In this document: piece after piece, positions 43,606 through 56,776 of the stretch
Position numbering within the stretch: position 1 is the first letter of the stretch
Layout: the number at the start of each line of letters is the position of its first letter
Source of the DNA: Begonia masoniana
Lineage: Eukaryota > Streptophyta > Magnoliopsida > Cucurbitales > Begoniaceae
Direction: 5' to 3'
NCBI GenBank assembly: GCA_022432975.1
Contig: CM039508.1
Span: 24,677,278 to 24,741,277 of the forward strand
DNA: 64,000 nt
Notes under the pieces: generated by a model
Databases searched by the model: none
Told to the model about the DNA's origin: nothing
Seen by the model: only the letters and a program-made list of their open reading frames with translations
Program-made: the position numbers and the translations under genes

Positions 43606-46390
43606 TGTAACGTCCCGAGTCTTTCAGACTCGGTTTGCTACTCAAGACATTGAACTGAACTAAGAGATATTTCAGAAAATTTTAAATTTCCTCACAGTGA
43701 TGATAATTCTTATCTTTAATCCTCGACTTTACAGCGGAAAAACTCAATAAGTAGATAACTTTCATAATTTGACAAAACGTTAAGACAATTGGCCGAAGGG
43801 AATTGGAAACTCACGGACATCTACCGATTGCAAAACGACAAGGCATGGAGCACGCTCCTACCGATTGATACATGCACACCACGTGACTCATTAATACTTC
43901 AACCGATCACAAGACGACCAATTACTTATTATCGCTTCTACTGATGGACCACTTGCATCCCACGGATTCATTAAACTTACCTTCCGATAGAAGACATCAT
44001 CGATAGAAGACTCATCCGATGGAAGAAACATCTAGCCGATGGAAGACATCATCCGATGCCGATTGACACATGCATATTCACGTGACTCATTAATTCAATT
44101 CCGATAGAAGACATCATCCCGATAGAAGACATCATCCGATTGAAAGACATCATCCGATACCGATTGACACATGCATCACGTGACTCAGTTAACTCATTCC
44201 AAACACATCTGATAACACTCTCCGATAGAAGACATCATCCGATAGAAGACATCATCCGATAGAAGACTTCATCCGATGGAAAACATCATCCGATAGAAGA
44301 CTTCATCCGATGGAAAACATCATCCGATGCCGATTGACACATGCATATCACGTGACTCATTAAACTTCATTCCGATAGAAGACATCATCCGATAGAAGAC
44401 ATCATCCGATAGAAGACTTCATCCGATGGAAAACATCATCCGATAGAAGACTTCATCCGATGGAAAACATCATCCGATGGAAAACATCATCCGATAGAAG
44501 ACATCATCCGATAGAAGACTTCATCCGATGGAAAACATCATCCGATGGAAGACATCATCCGATGCCGATTGACACATGCATATCACGTGACTCATTAAAC
44601 TTCATTCCGATAGAAGACATCATCCGATAGAAGACATCATCCGATAGAAGACTTCATCCGATGGAAAACATCATCCGATAGAAGACATCATCCGATAGAA
44701 GACTTCATCCGATGGAAAACTCAGACAGGAAACTTGCAGACTTTCCACAAACCTCAGCATGACTGAATAAACTAACACACAGTTGGACCCTAATCATCAT
44801 CTAGAATACGTTGTAGCGAGGAAACTCTAACAAAACAGATCATTCTATCATTTCACAATCATTCTCAAACTCAGAAGTTAATCAGTCAGGTTCCAGTATT
44901 CATGGTTTTTAGAAAACATCCTACATAGGCCTCAGTATTCATAACCTTACTAACATGATAAAAGTAGTAACCAGAAGTTGAAATTGCCTTTCCAGCCACC
45001 AATCTGTCACACTGAGCACCTTCCAGCAACCAACCTTAAACATCCTCATTAGACTTGAAATCCCACCTGGTAGTCCTTCACCTACATCATAAGGTTTAAA
45101 CTTCATTCCGATAGAAGACATCATCCGATGCCGATTGACACATGCATATCACGTGACTCATTAAACTTCATTCCGATAGAAGACTTCATCCGATGGAAAA
45201 CATCATCCGATGCCGATTGACACATGCATATCACGTGACTCATTAAACTTCATTCCGATAGAAGACTTCATCCGATGGAAAACATCATCCGATAGAAGAC
45301 TTCATCCGATGGAAAACATCATCCGATAGAAGACATCATCCGATAGAAGACATCATCCGATAGAAGACATCATCCGATAGAAGACATCATCCGATAGAAG
45401 ACATCATCCGATAGAAGACATCATCCGATAGAAGACTTCATCCGATGGAAAACATCATCCGATGCCGATTGACACATGCATATCACGTGACTCATTAAAC
45501 TTCATTCCGATAGAAGACTTCATCCGATGGAAAACATCATCCGATAGAAGACTTCATCCGATGGAAAACATCATCCGATAGAAGACTTCATCCGATGGAA
45601 AACATAGCACAGATAACCTTTAAACGTCATAGACAAGTTCTACCTAATACCCTTGCGATGTAGGGCCTTAATGGCCGGAAATCTTACTCACTCACTTACC
45701 TGGTTTCCTTAGCAATTTGAGCACTTCTCTTCAAACTTCTTCACCTAGAAACGTTTCACATTACAGTGTTAAATCAAAATCCTAACTAAAGTCATCCTAG
45801 TATCTAACATAAATATTTCTAAATCTCCCTAGTCGAGCGCCTAATGTGTACAGATTAAACTTCCAGAACCTAAATAACCGGATTAAGTCCAACAACTAAA
45901 CACGGTCTATTATCTTAGTGTCCAGAATTGAATCGGAAATATCATTACTAACACAGATCATGATTGTCACTACCATTACTCTACTAGTGAAGAATCCGAA
46001 ACCTCAAGTTCTAGCTGAAGACAGAGCTCTAAGTAACTACCCAGTAACTACATTATCTAAGTCTTACCTAGAGCGTGGATTGTCGGATTGGAGGCTGAAG
46101 AACTTGTCACCGGCGAAGGAATAGCTGGCAGAGAGGGAGCTCTGGAAGGAAGGGAATCACCGAGAGAGGAAATGTCGGCTACGATGAGGTTTTAACGAGG
46201 TTTAAGAATTCGCATAACCTATTTATACCAATTAAAATCCACCTTAATTACAAACTTACCACCTAACCTAGTTTCACTCAACTTGTAATAAATAAGTCTT
46301 GGCATTAAATTTAGAATCATAAAGGTCAATAAAAGGGTGACAATTAAAATGGTTAAGAAAATCACCTAGCTGAAATTGTCGGGTGTTACA
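43606..46390 (-). repeat. 5' LTR of family C element with expanded array
   Basis: 2,785 bp. The CGATAGAAGACATCATC-type array occupies about 43900-44730 and a second block at 45100-45605. Eight CACGTGACTCA sites are present (43880, 44079, 44177, 44349, 44584, 45150, 45232, 45484). Around 43890-44240 the sequence is noisy compared with the other LTR (many single-base indels). Confidence 0.9.
45322..45440. repeat. perfect 17-bp tandem run
   Basis: About seven head-to-tail copies of CCGATAGAAGACATCAT with no variation. The rest of the array alternates this unit with CCGATGGAAAACATCAT and CCGATAGAAGACTTCAT variants. Confidence 0.9.
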
Positions 46391-46725
46391 CAATAAGAAT
46401 ATGTTAAATCAAAATTGTCTTTCGACACAATTTGAATTATGCAATCAAAATCATGAGAAATCGTGCAATGAAAAATACGTAGCATTCATATATCAGAATA
46501 AAACATGTAAAGAGTACTCTCTTGCCTAACCAAGATAAAAGTTTAGCCTAAAATCATAACAATAAAATCTAATTAAGTAATATTCATAAAATAAACAGAT
46601 AAAAAAGTAGAAGAGAAAAGAAGAATTGTAGTGATGCCTCTGCCGCAGACTCAATCTCCTCCTCTCTCTCAAATTGTCTTCTTGTCTCGTTTAGCGTGTC
46701 CCCCTCCTATCTCCAGATCTCCTCT
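46391..46725 (-). repeat. Athila 5' LTR, right part
   Basis: Resumes after the family C insertion (CAATA) with AT-rich LTR sequence. It is cut again at 46726 by family B copy 2, whose left target site is CCTCT (46721-46725). Confidence 0.65.
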
Positions 46726-49253
46726 TGTAACTCCCCTGAACCCACCTTGACTCGGTGCACTACTTGACTCACACTCCCCACGTTTAAAACCAAATTTAAA
46801 ATAATTTTCGAAAAAATTTCGACTAGATTTTTGTGTTTTTTGAACCCTCAATAATAGTTGGAAACGTGCGTAATATACGTGCAAAACGTGTCGAAAAAGG
46901 TCGGGTTAAAATATATTTGAAAAATAAAAATTTTGAAAAAAAATCGGAATGGCCCACTCATGGGTGCGCGCGTGCTAGGTGAGCGCGTCGCCCAGGCAAC
47001 GCGAGCGCATCGCACGCTGTCTGGGATCGATCGGCGCACAGAGCCGATCGATCGGGGAGCGCTCTATTTTTCCCGATCGATCGACCATGGCGCTATGATT
47101 GATCGGCCATGGCACCTCCTGCACGCCACGCCCGTGCCATGCGCGCTCCACGCTCGGCCACGCTATGCGTCTGGCGCGTCACCCTCGGCCACCAGCGCAC
47201 CACTTTCACTTTTTTTTTTTTTTTCTCCAAACCACTCACACCCAAATCACCCAAAATTTTCCCCAACCATTCCCGACATCCCCGACTCCGTGACACGTAA
47301 AAATCTCATAAAATCGACTCTGAAACGCCAACAAAAATGTCGAAACAGTTGAAAACTGACGTTGTTTACTATACAAAAAAAAAACGAGCGGCATAACGAC
47401 TATAATTTTCTAAAACCAAACAAGAAAATCAAAATTTCATAAAATACGTTCAAAGAGATTCCAAAAAAATTCCCAAACCACATTTACAAAATCAAACCAA
47501 CAAAATAATCAAATACTTCAAATATCCAGAATAGTTAGAAAACTATACACAATCCCAAAATACCGAACCACACACTTCCTTGAGGACCCTGGTTGAGGCC
47601 TCCAGACAACTGCCTGCACCGGCATGCCTCGTGCGTCTCCAATTGCTCATAAGCTTGATCTCCCTCATCAACCTCACCTGTAAAGATATTGTCACCTACA
47701 CTACAGAACACAAAAAGTAAGTCTAATGCTTAGCAAGTAATAAATAATAAATGCAATTAACACACAATGCAACTCAATCCTATTACATGCAGTTTCTAAC
47801 TCTCAGTTGTGCTCATTTCCTTTTCATTGCATTAATCGGTTCACAAGCCATGTGGATCAAGTATGTACACATCCCATAACCGTCTAGGATGGCCATACAT
47901 TAATCCAATCAAGCAAAACCAGATGGCACGCTTCCCATGACAGTCTAGGAAGGCCATCGATTTTACTCTCTCGCATCAATCGTAGAATCCTATAACTGTC
48001 TAGGAATTCATACTCCCGATGCCTTAAGATTTGCTATTCTTTTATCTAATTACGTTTCACGCTCACAATCAAAACAATGCAAAAGCTCGTATCCAGCGAA
48101 ATTTAAAACCATGATGCATGTTTCAAAAATGTGCAACACAATACAACACCAAACAACAACCCTACCATTCCATGGTGTAGGCCCGAAGGCAACAAAAACG
48201 ATCCTCTACTTACCTGATTGCGCTGCACGTTTTAGTTCACTTCGTTCAGGCCAAATACTCGCTCGACAACCTAACAATTAGGGAAAATTGCTTAGCATCA
48301 ATCTAGGAAATTCTAAGAAATACTTACAGGAATACTTAAACCCAAAACTAACCACAATTTAAACCTTTCAAAAATCTAAACCCTAAAACCCAAATTTTCC
48401 ACAAATTTTTATGTCTAACTTCAAACGACTATAACTTTTTCGTTTTTCAACGGATTTTGACATGCCACTCCATTCCGTAAACCTCTACACGTCTACTATC
48501 CCTTGAAATAATCAAACTTAGCAACCATACCAATTAGCCAATCGAAAATCATCAAAAACAGAATCGGCCTCATTGTTTTAAAAATCGGTTTTTGCACAAC
48601 TTCCACCAAAACTTTAATCTAACTCTAAAAACGATCTAAACTAACATATCTAAGAGTTAAACCACTAAATTTGGGAAGAGAACTAGCAAGGAAACACAAT
48701 TTTCGGAATTCTCCAATTAGGGTTTTCAAACCCCATCCAAACTTACACAAAACATTACAAAAACACCAAAATTCATCATCTAGGTGCACACCACATAAAA
48801 CCCACTTAAACTTACCTTAAGTCCTTGCCAAAATTGATGGAAGAGAAGGTGGAGAACCCTAGCAATGGCTGGAATTTTCGTGGAGCTAATGAGGAAAAAG
48901 AAGAAGACTTTTTAATTTAACCTAACACATTTTTCTCTTTTGAATTTTTCCACCAAAATTTCATAATTTATAAAACACCCCTCCTTTCACTTTTGCTTCA
49001 CTTCAACGTGGCTTCCACCTGGCTTCCACCTTTAAACCCTCATCTTCCACTTTAATTGACTTAACTTTCCTTTTTAAATGAAATTTTACTCACTAAAATT
49101 CTTAACACTCAACTCCTAATATTTTCTCTTCAAAAATCCTCTTCAATAACACTTTCCTTCAATACCCTAGGAGAACATTAGAATAATTGTTAAACTCACA
49201 TAACATACCCTAACTAGGGCTACATACGTTTTAGGAAAATTTTGAGTGTTACA
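46726..49253 (-). repeat. 3' LTR of family B copy 2
   Basis: 2,528 bp, TGTAACTCCCCTGAACC to TTTGAGTGTTACA. It carries CGATCGATCGG palindromes at about 47025-47105. It is followed inward by a polypurine tract (minus strand GTAAGGAGGGTGGA, 49254-49268). Confidence 0.88.
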
Positions 49254-49269
49254 ATCCACCCTCCTTACA

Positions 49270-52200
49270 AAAATTTTATCCTCAAAATTTACGTACCTGA
49301 AGAGCTCAGGATAGCGCTCTATCATATCATGCTGTCGTTCTCACGTCGCCTCCTCAACATTATGGTTACGCCACAACACCTTCACCAATGGAATGTCTTT
49401 ATTGCGCAACTTCTTCACTGCATAATCTAAAATCTCTACCGGTTTCTCCTCATAAGATAACGTAGGCTGCACCTCAATATCTTGCTCCACCACGATGTGC
49501 GATGGATCCCTCAGGCACTTTCTCAGCATCGAGACGTGAAACACATTATGCACTCCCTCCATCAAAGCTAGCAGCTCTAACTGATATGCTGTCTTCTCAA
49601 CTCTCTTCACAATCGGGAACGGTCCAACATATCTCGGATTCAGCTTACCCCGCTTTCTGAATCTCATCACCCCCTTAAATGGTGAAATCTTCAAGAAAAC
49701 CTCGTCTCCTACCTCAAATTCCAACTCTTGCCTAATTCCATCGGCATAGCTCTTCTGTCGACTCTGAGCTGTCAGAATATGCTACCGAATAAATTTAATC
49801 TTATCTGTTGTCTGCTGTACGATCTCGGATCCAATCAAGCTAACTTCTCTGACTTCGTCCCAATAAAGTGGTGATCTGCATTTCCTACCGTATAGAGCCT
49901 CGTATGGAGCCATACCAATCGTATCCTAATAGCTGTTATTATACGAGAACTCCACCAAAGGTAAATACTTGCTCTAAGACCCCTGAAACTCCAGCACACA
50001 AGCATGAAGCATATCCTCAAGAATCTGAATAGTTCGCTCCGATTGTCCGTCCGTCTGAGGATGAAATGCTGCACTGAAGTTCACCCGAGTACCCATCGCC
50101 TTATGCAGACTCTTCCAAAACTTCGATGTGAACCTTGGGTCCCTATACGATACATTGGAAGTCGGTACACCATGCAGCCTCAAAATTTCCTGAATGTAGA
50201 GTTCAGGGAACTAATCCATGTTATACGTCATCTTCATCGGCAGAAAATGGGCTGATTTAGTTAAATGATCCACAATCACCCATATGCCATCAAATCCCTT
50301 CGTCATTCTAGGCAATCCGACCACAAAGTCCATATAAATTTGGTCCCACTTCAACTCTGGAACGGGCAATGGCTACAACTTTCTAGCAGGTCTCTGATAT
50401 TCTGCCTTCACCTGCTGACAGACCAAGCATGTTTCTACATACTCCACTACAGATTTCTTCATGCTAGGCCACCAATAATATTGCTTGAGGTCTCTGTACA
50501 TCTTCGTACTGCCAGGGTGAACAGAAAACCTTGAAGAATGAGCTTCAGCTAAAATCTCCTTCTGAAGTTGATAATTGCTCGGAACATACCACCGATTGCG
50601 AAACTTCAGAATACCATTCTCTAAATAGCTGAACTCCGTCCTATCGCCTGATACCATACTCAGCTCGAACTTATTACACTCTGAATCATCCTGCTGAGCT
50701 TCTCTAATTTTCTCCAGAATCGTAGGCTTCAGAGATAATGCTGACAATTCTGCAGTTACATCGGACACCAAATCTCTGAAATTCCATACTTAACTCTCTG
50801 GACATCTCAACCTTCATTGCAGAAACTAAAGTTGACACTCGACTTAGTGCATCCGCCACCACATTGGCCTTTTCGGGGTGGTACTTGATCTCCAAATCAT
50901 AGTCCTTTACGAATTCTAACCACCGTTGCTGCCTCATATTTAACTCCTTCTGAGTGAAGATATACTTCAGACTTTTGTGATCTGAATATACCTCGCACTG
51001 CTAACTATACAAGTAATGCCTCCAGATTTTCAAAGCAAAGATCATTGCTGCTAACTCCAGGTCATGGGTTGGATAATTCATCTCATAAGGCTTCAGCTGC
51101 CTAGAAGCATAAGCTATCACTTTATCATTTTGCATCAGCACACAACCCAAACCAATCCGAGAGGCATCACAATAAATACTGAACTTCTCCTTGGCCACTG
51201 GTACTGTCAACACCAGAGATGTCGTCAATTTATGTTTCAACATCCGGAAACTAAGCTCACAGTCTTCAGACCAATCATACTTCACATCTTTTCTGGTCAT
51301 CCGAGTAAGGGGTGCTGCTATCCTCGAAAAGCCCTTAATAAACTTTCTGTAATAGCAAGTCAACCCCAGAAAACTTCGAATCTCACTGACATTCTTCGGC
51401 TGAGGCCATTCATTAATTGACTGAATCTTGGCTGGATCCACTGATATTCCTCCACTGGATATAACATGACCGAGGAAATGCACTTTATTTAGCCAAAACT
51501 AACACTTCGAGAACTTTGCTACAGTTGATGCCGCTTCAAAGTCTCCAGAACAATCTTCAGATGCTCCTTATGCTCCTCTTCATCCCGGGAATAAACCAGA
51601 ATATCGTCGATAAATACAATTACAAATTTATCGAGATACTCTCAAAATACCCGATTCATCAGATCCATGAACGCAGCTGGAGAATTCGTCTATCCGAACG
51701 ACATAACCAAAAACTCATAATGTCCATACCGTGTCTGGAAAGCCGTCTTCGGGATATCTTGCGATCTGACCTTCAATGGGTAAAATCTCGATCTCAAATC
51801 TATCTTAGAGAAAATCCTGGCTCCCTGGAGTTGATCGAACAGATCATCAATCATCGGCAACAGATATTTGTCCTTAACAGTCAGCTTGTTCAACTCACGG
51901 TAGTCAATACACATCCGGAACGACCCGTCCTTCTTCTTCACAAATAAAACTGGCGCTCCCCAAAGCGAGAAACTAGGGCGTATAAATCCCTTATCAACTA
52001 ATTCTTCCAGTTGCTTCTTTAGTTCCTTCAATTCTGGCGGAGCCAACCTGTAAGGATTCTTCGACACATGCTTTGCTCCATGGTAAATATCAATCACAAA
52101 CTCGATTTCTCGGTCCGGAGGTAGACCAGGCAAATCATCCAAGAACACCTCGGGAAAATCACGAACAACCGATACCAAAGAATGGGAATCTACAATGGTT

Positions 52201-52690
52201 ACAAGAAAGCAAACAAACTCACCCATAATAGATCCCCGAGCATCCATCGGCGCCATAACGGAAAGCTTCTTTACACACCTCAGAGACTGCAATGAAAGCT
52301 TCTCATCGTTCAGAGGATAGAAATTGACAATCCCTGCTCTGCAGTCAATCGTCGCATGATGTCTGAACAACCAATCCATACCGAGTATCACATCATACCC
52401 GGTTATCCCCATAACTATCAACGTACCTGGCAGTTGCTTCCTTCCAACGGATATCAGACCATCCTGCACCACCTGGTCTGAATGTAGACACTCGCCTAAC
52501 GGTAGTTTCACATCAAACATGCACCCTGCAGGCTTTACTTCAAGTTTCAATTTTACCACAAAAGTTGTTGCTACAAACGAATGGGATGCACCCGAATCTA
52601 TCAACGTAAAGGAATGCACTGAATTAACAAACACAGTACCTAAAATCATAGCGGAACGATCCTCTCCCTCAGGCTCGATCATAGCGAAGA
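49270..52690 (-). pseudogene. family B copy 2 pol: protease, RT, RNase H, integrase, chromodomain
   Basis: Order on the minus strand: protease and first half of reverse transcriptase (51690-52682; [41 protein letters not shown]); the middle RT around 51500-51690 broken by stops; the RT thumb and RNase H (51001-51483; [15 protein letters not shown]); the integrase zinc domain (50373-50771; YYWWPSMKKSVVEYVETCLVC); the integrase core (49974-50183 and neighbouring frames; HPQTDGQSERTIQ); and the C-terminal GPY/F and chromodomain region (49341-49724; IPLVKVLWRNHNVEEATWE-type end). More than six stops or shifts are visible, making it older than the SIRE copy. Confidence 0.88.
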
Positions 52691-52846
52691 TCCTGGGGTG
52701 TAGCTGTAACTGGACCTTTCCTTGCTGTGGGGAAATCTGTAGCTACATGACCAGGTTGATTGCATTTGAAACACCGAATAACTCTCGGCTTTGGACAATT
52801 GCGGGAAAGATGACCAACTTCAAAACAGTTGTAACACTTGCCTGCA
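52690..52846 (-). pseudogene. family B copy 2 gag, zinc-knuckle part
   Basis: CYNCFEVGHLSRNC and [14 protein letters not shown]; the second knuckle has lost its last cysteine. A frame change follows at about 52690. The fragment ends at the CTGCA target site of the solo LTR. Confidence 0.8.
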
Positions 52847-55708
52847 TGTAACACCTGATTTTACGGGATTTTATTTATTCCAATATAAAATGGTATTTTT
52901 GTAAATATGTCAAATGAAGTCTGTTTTATGAACAGAAAGTTTTAATGGAGCCCTAACAATAAATTGGAATTTCTGGTGAAATAAGGAAATTTGGAGAAAA
53001 CAAATTGATGATTAAATAACGGAATAAGTAACGAAACAAATAAGAAATCAAATGGAGGGGCAATATGGTAATTTGATAAGCCAAAATTTATAAAAATTTC
53101 ATAACTCCCTTCCCCTCCCACGATTTTTCATTCTGCCATTTCTTCCTCTCCTCACCTCCACAGCGATTTCTCCTCCCCTCTCACGCGATTCTTCTTCCGG
53201 CAACGAAGCTTCCCCTTCCGGCGATCGATCTTTCAAAATTCTTCTCCAAAAATACTCCCTAAGTAAGAATCTATAGTTTTAGTGCGTTAGATTTCGATTT
53301 CTAGGGTTTAAAACAGTTAGGATTTCGTCAAGTTTTCGTCGTATTGGCCAGGTTATGTTAGAAACGGCTAGGGTTGCCCTATTTATGACTTTGGTGGACG
53401 TATTAGTGAGCACTAGAAGTAGTTGGGCGAGTTAATGGTTATTAATGCAAATTTTGGGTGGTTGGTGGTTTCAAAAACCCCATTAATGGAGGTTTAGAAG
53501 TGTCGAGCGTGAATTGCTCGACGAAATACCTCAATGAGTTAAAATAGAGTTTTAGGAAATTTCTTTTAGCTAGGAGTTTCGTTAGTTTTTGAAACTCAAC
53601 TGTTTAGGCTCAATTTTAATGACGATTGCTATGAATTGCTTTAGGTGAACAACGCTCGTGGATGGAACTTAGTGTGCTACGGACGCGAGGTAAGTCTTCG
53701 TGCTTTGTTTGGCCGATTTGGCCTACACCAAGAGTTGTGAAGTTACCGAGGATATTGGTGAATTCAGTAGTTTTAGAATAGGTGATTGGGTAGTTAAGTT
53801 GTATATGTCGTAGTGTGTTTTCTAGGAATTATTGTTTGTTTTCTATGTTATTTATAGATTATGCAATATGAACTGTACATGCATCACACTTTTTCAAAAT
53901 AGCATGAAAAAGAGTTTCTACACAGTTTTATGAAAAGCACAAAATTAATGAAAAGAAACGAATGCACGTAATCCCGGTCACGACGGGGTGGGGTTCAGAC
54001 ATGATTGTCTAGTTGGTGAAGCATATTTTTCCCTTGGTAGATGGAAAGAGCTGTCTAACCGCCAGACGTGCCCTCTCCATCTGGTGAGAGTAGACCTCGG
54101 TGACATCCCGTTATGTAACTAAATGATCCCGATGATTGCATGGTTTTATGAACGACATATGCACAACATGCATTCGCATTTATGTAGATTTACTGAGCTT
54201 TTAGCTCATAGTTTATTCCTACGGTGTAGGAGAATTCGATATAGGTGAGGATGACATTCCTCCATCCGACGCATGAGCAAGTTGATGGAGAATGGCCCAT
54301 GGAAGTGCGCTGGGCAGTCGACCCGTGGGGACGTATGTAAGTATTTTGAGTTACATTGGGTAGAAAATGTGTAAATAGTATATTTACATTGTTGTGGGGA
54401 TTAGTTGGAATTTGATGTTGTTAATGGAAATGTTTTGATGATTTCGGAATTTGGAATTTACTGGAACTGTTTGGTGATTTTCAAACATTCATAGGGATTT
54501 GTTAGTTTTCAAACGGATCCACGCAGTTCGTTTTCAGGAAAGTTTACTTCGTTTTAAACATTTTGAGTCGTGTTCATAGTGATCGGTGGATTGAAGGAAT
54601 GAATGAGGTTATGAATGATTTTGTGTTGAAGTGTATGTTATGAGTTGTATTTAGAAGTAAATTGATGAAGTGATGAAGGTTGGGAGTGAAATGGTGAAGT
54701 GTCTGTGTGTGCAAGTTGTGAGAGTGTTGAAGGAAAGAAATGGGGAAGGAAAATGTGGTAGCCGATCGAACGCCAAAAAAGGGGTGTTTGAACGTAGAAT
54801 TCTCTGGAAAACCAGAGAGTTCCCCGATCGTTCGCCAGCAAAGGGGCGAACGATCGGCTCTTGAACGCTACGTTTTGGAGCAATACCAGAACGGTAGCCG
54901 ATCGATCGCCAAAGAGGGGCGATCGATCGGCTGTCTATGGGCCGATCGATCGGTTGTCAAGTGGCCGATCGATCGTCCCTTTGTTTTTCTTGAGCCGATC
55001 GATCGGCTGTCACATGGCCGATCGATTGCCCCTTCGTTTTCTTGTTTTGGACACGTTTGCCCTCGACATTTTGAAACACATTTCTCCTCTGTTTTAATAC
55101 ATTGTTTTACTCAAATGATTTTGTAACGACCATGTTCCCAGCAAGATATTGTCCGCTCTGGGGATTGGACCGCAGCCCAATATCCTCCCCTCACGGCTTT
55201 GTTTGGCGAGAACTTCCCGGAAGGTCACCCAACCTGGAATTGCTCTCGCCGAAGCACTTTTAACTTCGGAGTTCTTATGGGATCCGTCGCCAATCGTGCT
55301 CCAAAACGCGTCTTGCTATCTTGGGAGGGATCTCTTACATATGTTTCATTTCCATGTACTTCCCCAAGCGATGTGGTATTGTGACGACCCCACTTTCAAC
55401 GACCGAATCCTTCGGCCCAACCCTCTGGGATCCGCGAAGTTTTCGTTGAACCCTCCGGGCCAACCCTCTGGGATCCGCGGAGTTTTTACCCATACTCCGG
55501 CCCCAACCGGGCACATACGTCCTCTGAGGGTCCGCGGAGCATGGGTGGTTCCACCACATACGTGTCAAGTCGAGTCATCACAGATTTCATCTAAACAATT
55601 CCAATAATCTGAGACTTCAATTTAGAGTAAAGTCAAAGTTTACTTAAGGTTTAGAAAAGAAAAAAAAAATTATACGAGAAATTAAGGGATAGGTTTAAGG
55701 ACATTACA
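52847..55708. mobile_element. solo LTR inside gypsy gag, TSD CTGCA
   Basis: 2,862 bp, TGTAACACCTGATTTT to AAGGACATTACA, with perfect duplications CTGCA at 52842-52846 and 55709-55713. Removing it restores the gag sequence ...CTGCATATTGCCCAC... seen in copy 1. A cluster of CGATCGATCGGC palindromes lies at 54760-55030. A GC-richer segment (55122-55590) begins TGTAACGACCATG and contains two GGCCCAACCCTCTGGGATCC-like blocks, so it may be a second, older insertion. Confidence 0.93.
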
Positions 55709-55713
55709 CTGCA

Positions 55714-56615
55714 TATTGCCCACACTCTCTGGGATGGGACTTTAAGCACTTTGGACACTACGGAAATTTTCCTTTTTGTTGTTGTTGTGGTTTCTTCCCT
55801 CCTCTCTGATCATTCACATTACCTCCCGACCGCTTGGTTCCCTGAGACTGAGAAGACGATCCGCCTCGGCTAATCTAGGTTGTAATCTCTCTGAACATTC
55901 TTTTCGGGGCCTCAGCTGGTTTGGCACACTTGTTGTCGGCCTCTTCTACCTCTAGAGCCTTAGCAACAACTCTGGTAAACGATACTCCATCAATTCTAAA
56001 AGTTTTAACGAGCTTGTAAATCTCTGATTTTAAGCCTTGCACAAACTGCAGCACCTTATCTTCTTCTCTGCTCATCATATGGCTGGCAAACCGCGAGAGA
56101 GACTCGAACTGTCTGATGTACTCTCCAACTGACCCGGTCTGCTTTAACTGTAGGAACTCCAGCCTTTTTGTAGCTTGAACCGTCCGGTTGTAGTATTTGT
56201 CAAAAAATAAATCTTTAAACTCCTTCCAGGTTAAGCCCTGAGGACCGGTGGTAGCCTCCACCGTCTCCCACCAACTTTGTGCATCGTTAACCAAGTGAAA
56301 AGTAGCACACTTCACTTTATTTTCCTCCTCCACGTCAGCATACTTAAACATGTTTTCGATTGTGTAGATCCACCTTTCAGCAGCTGTTGGATCTTTCGGC
56401 CGACCCTCAAACATCGGAGGTTTCAATCTCCTAAACTTGTCTCCACTTGAGTTAGATCCGACATTTCCTAGCCCTCCCTGACCAATCAATGATCCAAACA
56501 ACTCAGCTTGCCTTGTAACCAAATTTGCAAGATGCTTGACTTACTCCTCCAGTGGGTTTCTAGGTGGTTCTGGTTCGTTTCTAGGTCGTTCAGGTCGTCT
56601 TGGGTTCCCCGACAT
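55714..56615 (-). pseudogene. family B copy 2 gag, N-terminal part
   Basis: The start at 56615 (MSGNPRRPERPRNEP) is 150 bp inside the primer site. One stop (TAA after NPLEE) interrupts the N-terminus. From 56522 the capsid is open for 215 codons: FRRLKPPMFEGRPKD, FHLVNDAQSWWETVEA, LTWKEFKDLFFDKYYNRTVQA, GSVGEYIRQFESLSRFASH. A Lys/Glu-rich end and the PKCLKSH-type zinc motif lie near 55735. The frame then runs into the solo LTR. Confidence 0.85.
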
Positions 56616-56761
56616 TTTGGATCTAATCCTGTACAGAGTGAAAACAATCTAATCTTAGATATATATAACTAACTAAAGGTAAGAAATAATTATAGTCGGT
56701 GAAGCACGTTGCATGGCGGCCGGCATTATCAGGTAATTCTTTGAACGACTCGACCACTTTT

Positions 56762-56773
56762 GCTCTGATACCA
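56762..56773 (-). promoter_or_regulatory. primer-binding site, family B copy 2
   Basis: Minus-strand TGGTATCAGAGC, three bases from the LTR end. Confidence 0.87.
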
Positions 56774-56776
56774 ACT

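Larger units (their letters stand above)
36498..46390 (-). mobile_element. complete Tekay-type gypsy chromovirus, family C, TSD CAATA
   Basis: A 9,893-bp minus-strand element has LTRs at 43606-46390 (5') and 36498-38982 (3') and perfect duplications CAATA at 36493-36497 and 46391-46395. The primer site TGGTATCAAAGC and a polypurine tract are present. Internal order is gag, protease, reverse transcriptase, RNase H, integrase, with a C-terminal chromodomain-like end; reverse transcriptase before integrase defines gypsy. The chromodomain suggests the Tekay/Del lineage. All frames carry stops or shifts. The two LTRs differ by scattered substitutions and, strikingly, by the extent of a 17-bp tandem array. 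Confidence 0.93.

Noticed and set aside
36880..45605. CRISPR-like array of short repeats
   Set aside because: Units are 17 bp, head to tail with no unique spacers, inside plant LTRs; it is an LTR tandem repeat.
46933..47352. 139-codon frame in the family B LTR (and its counterpart at 56882-57407)
   Set aside because: Overlapping frames in all registers come from GC-rich palindromic LTR sequence; not conserved as protein between the two LTRs.
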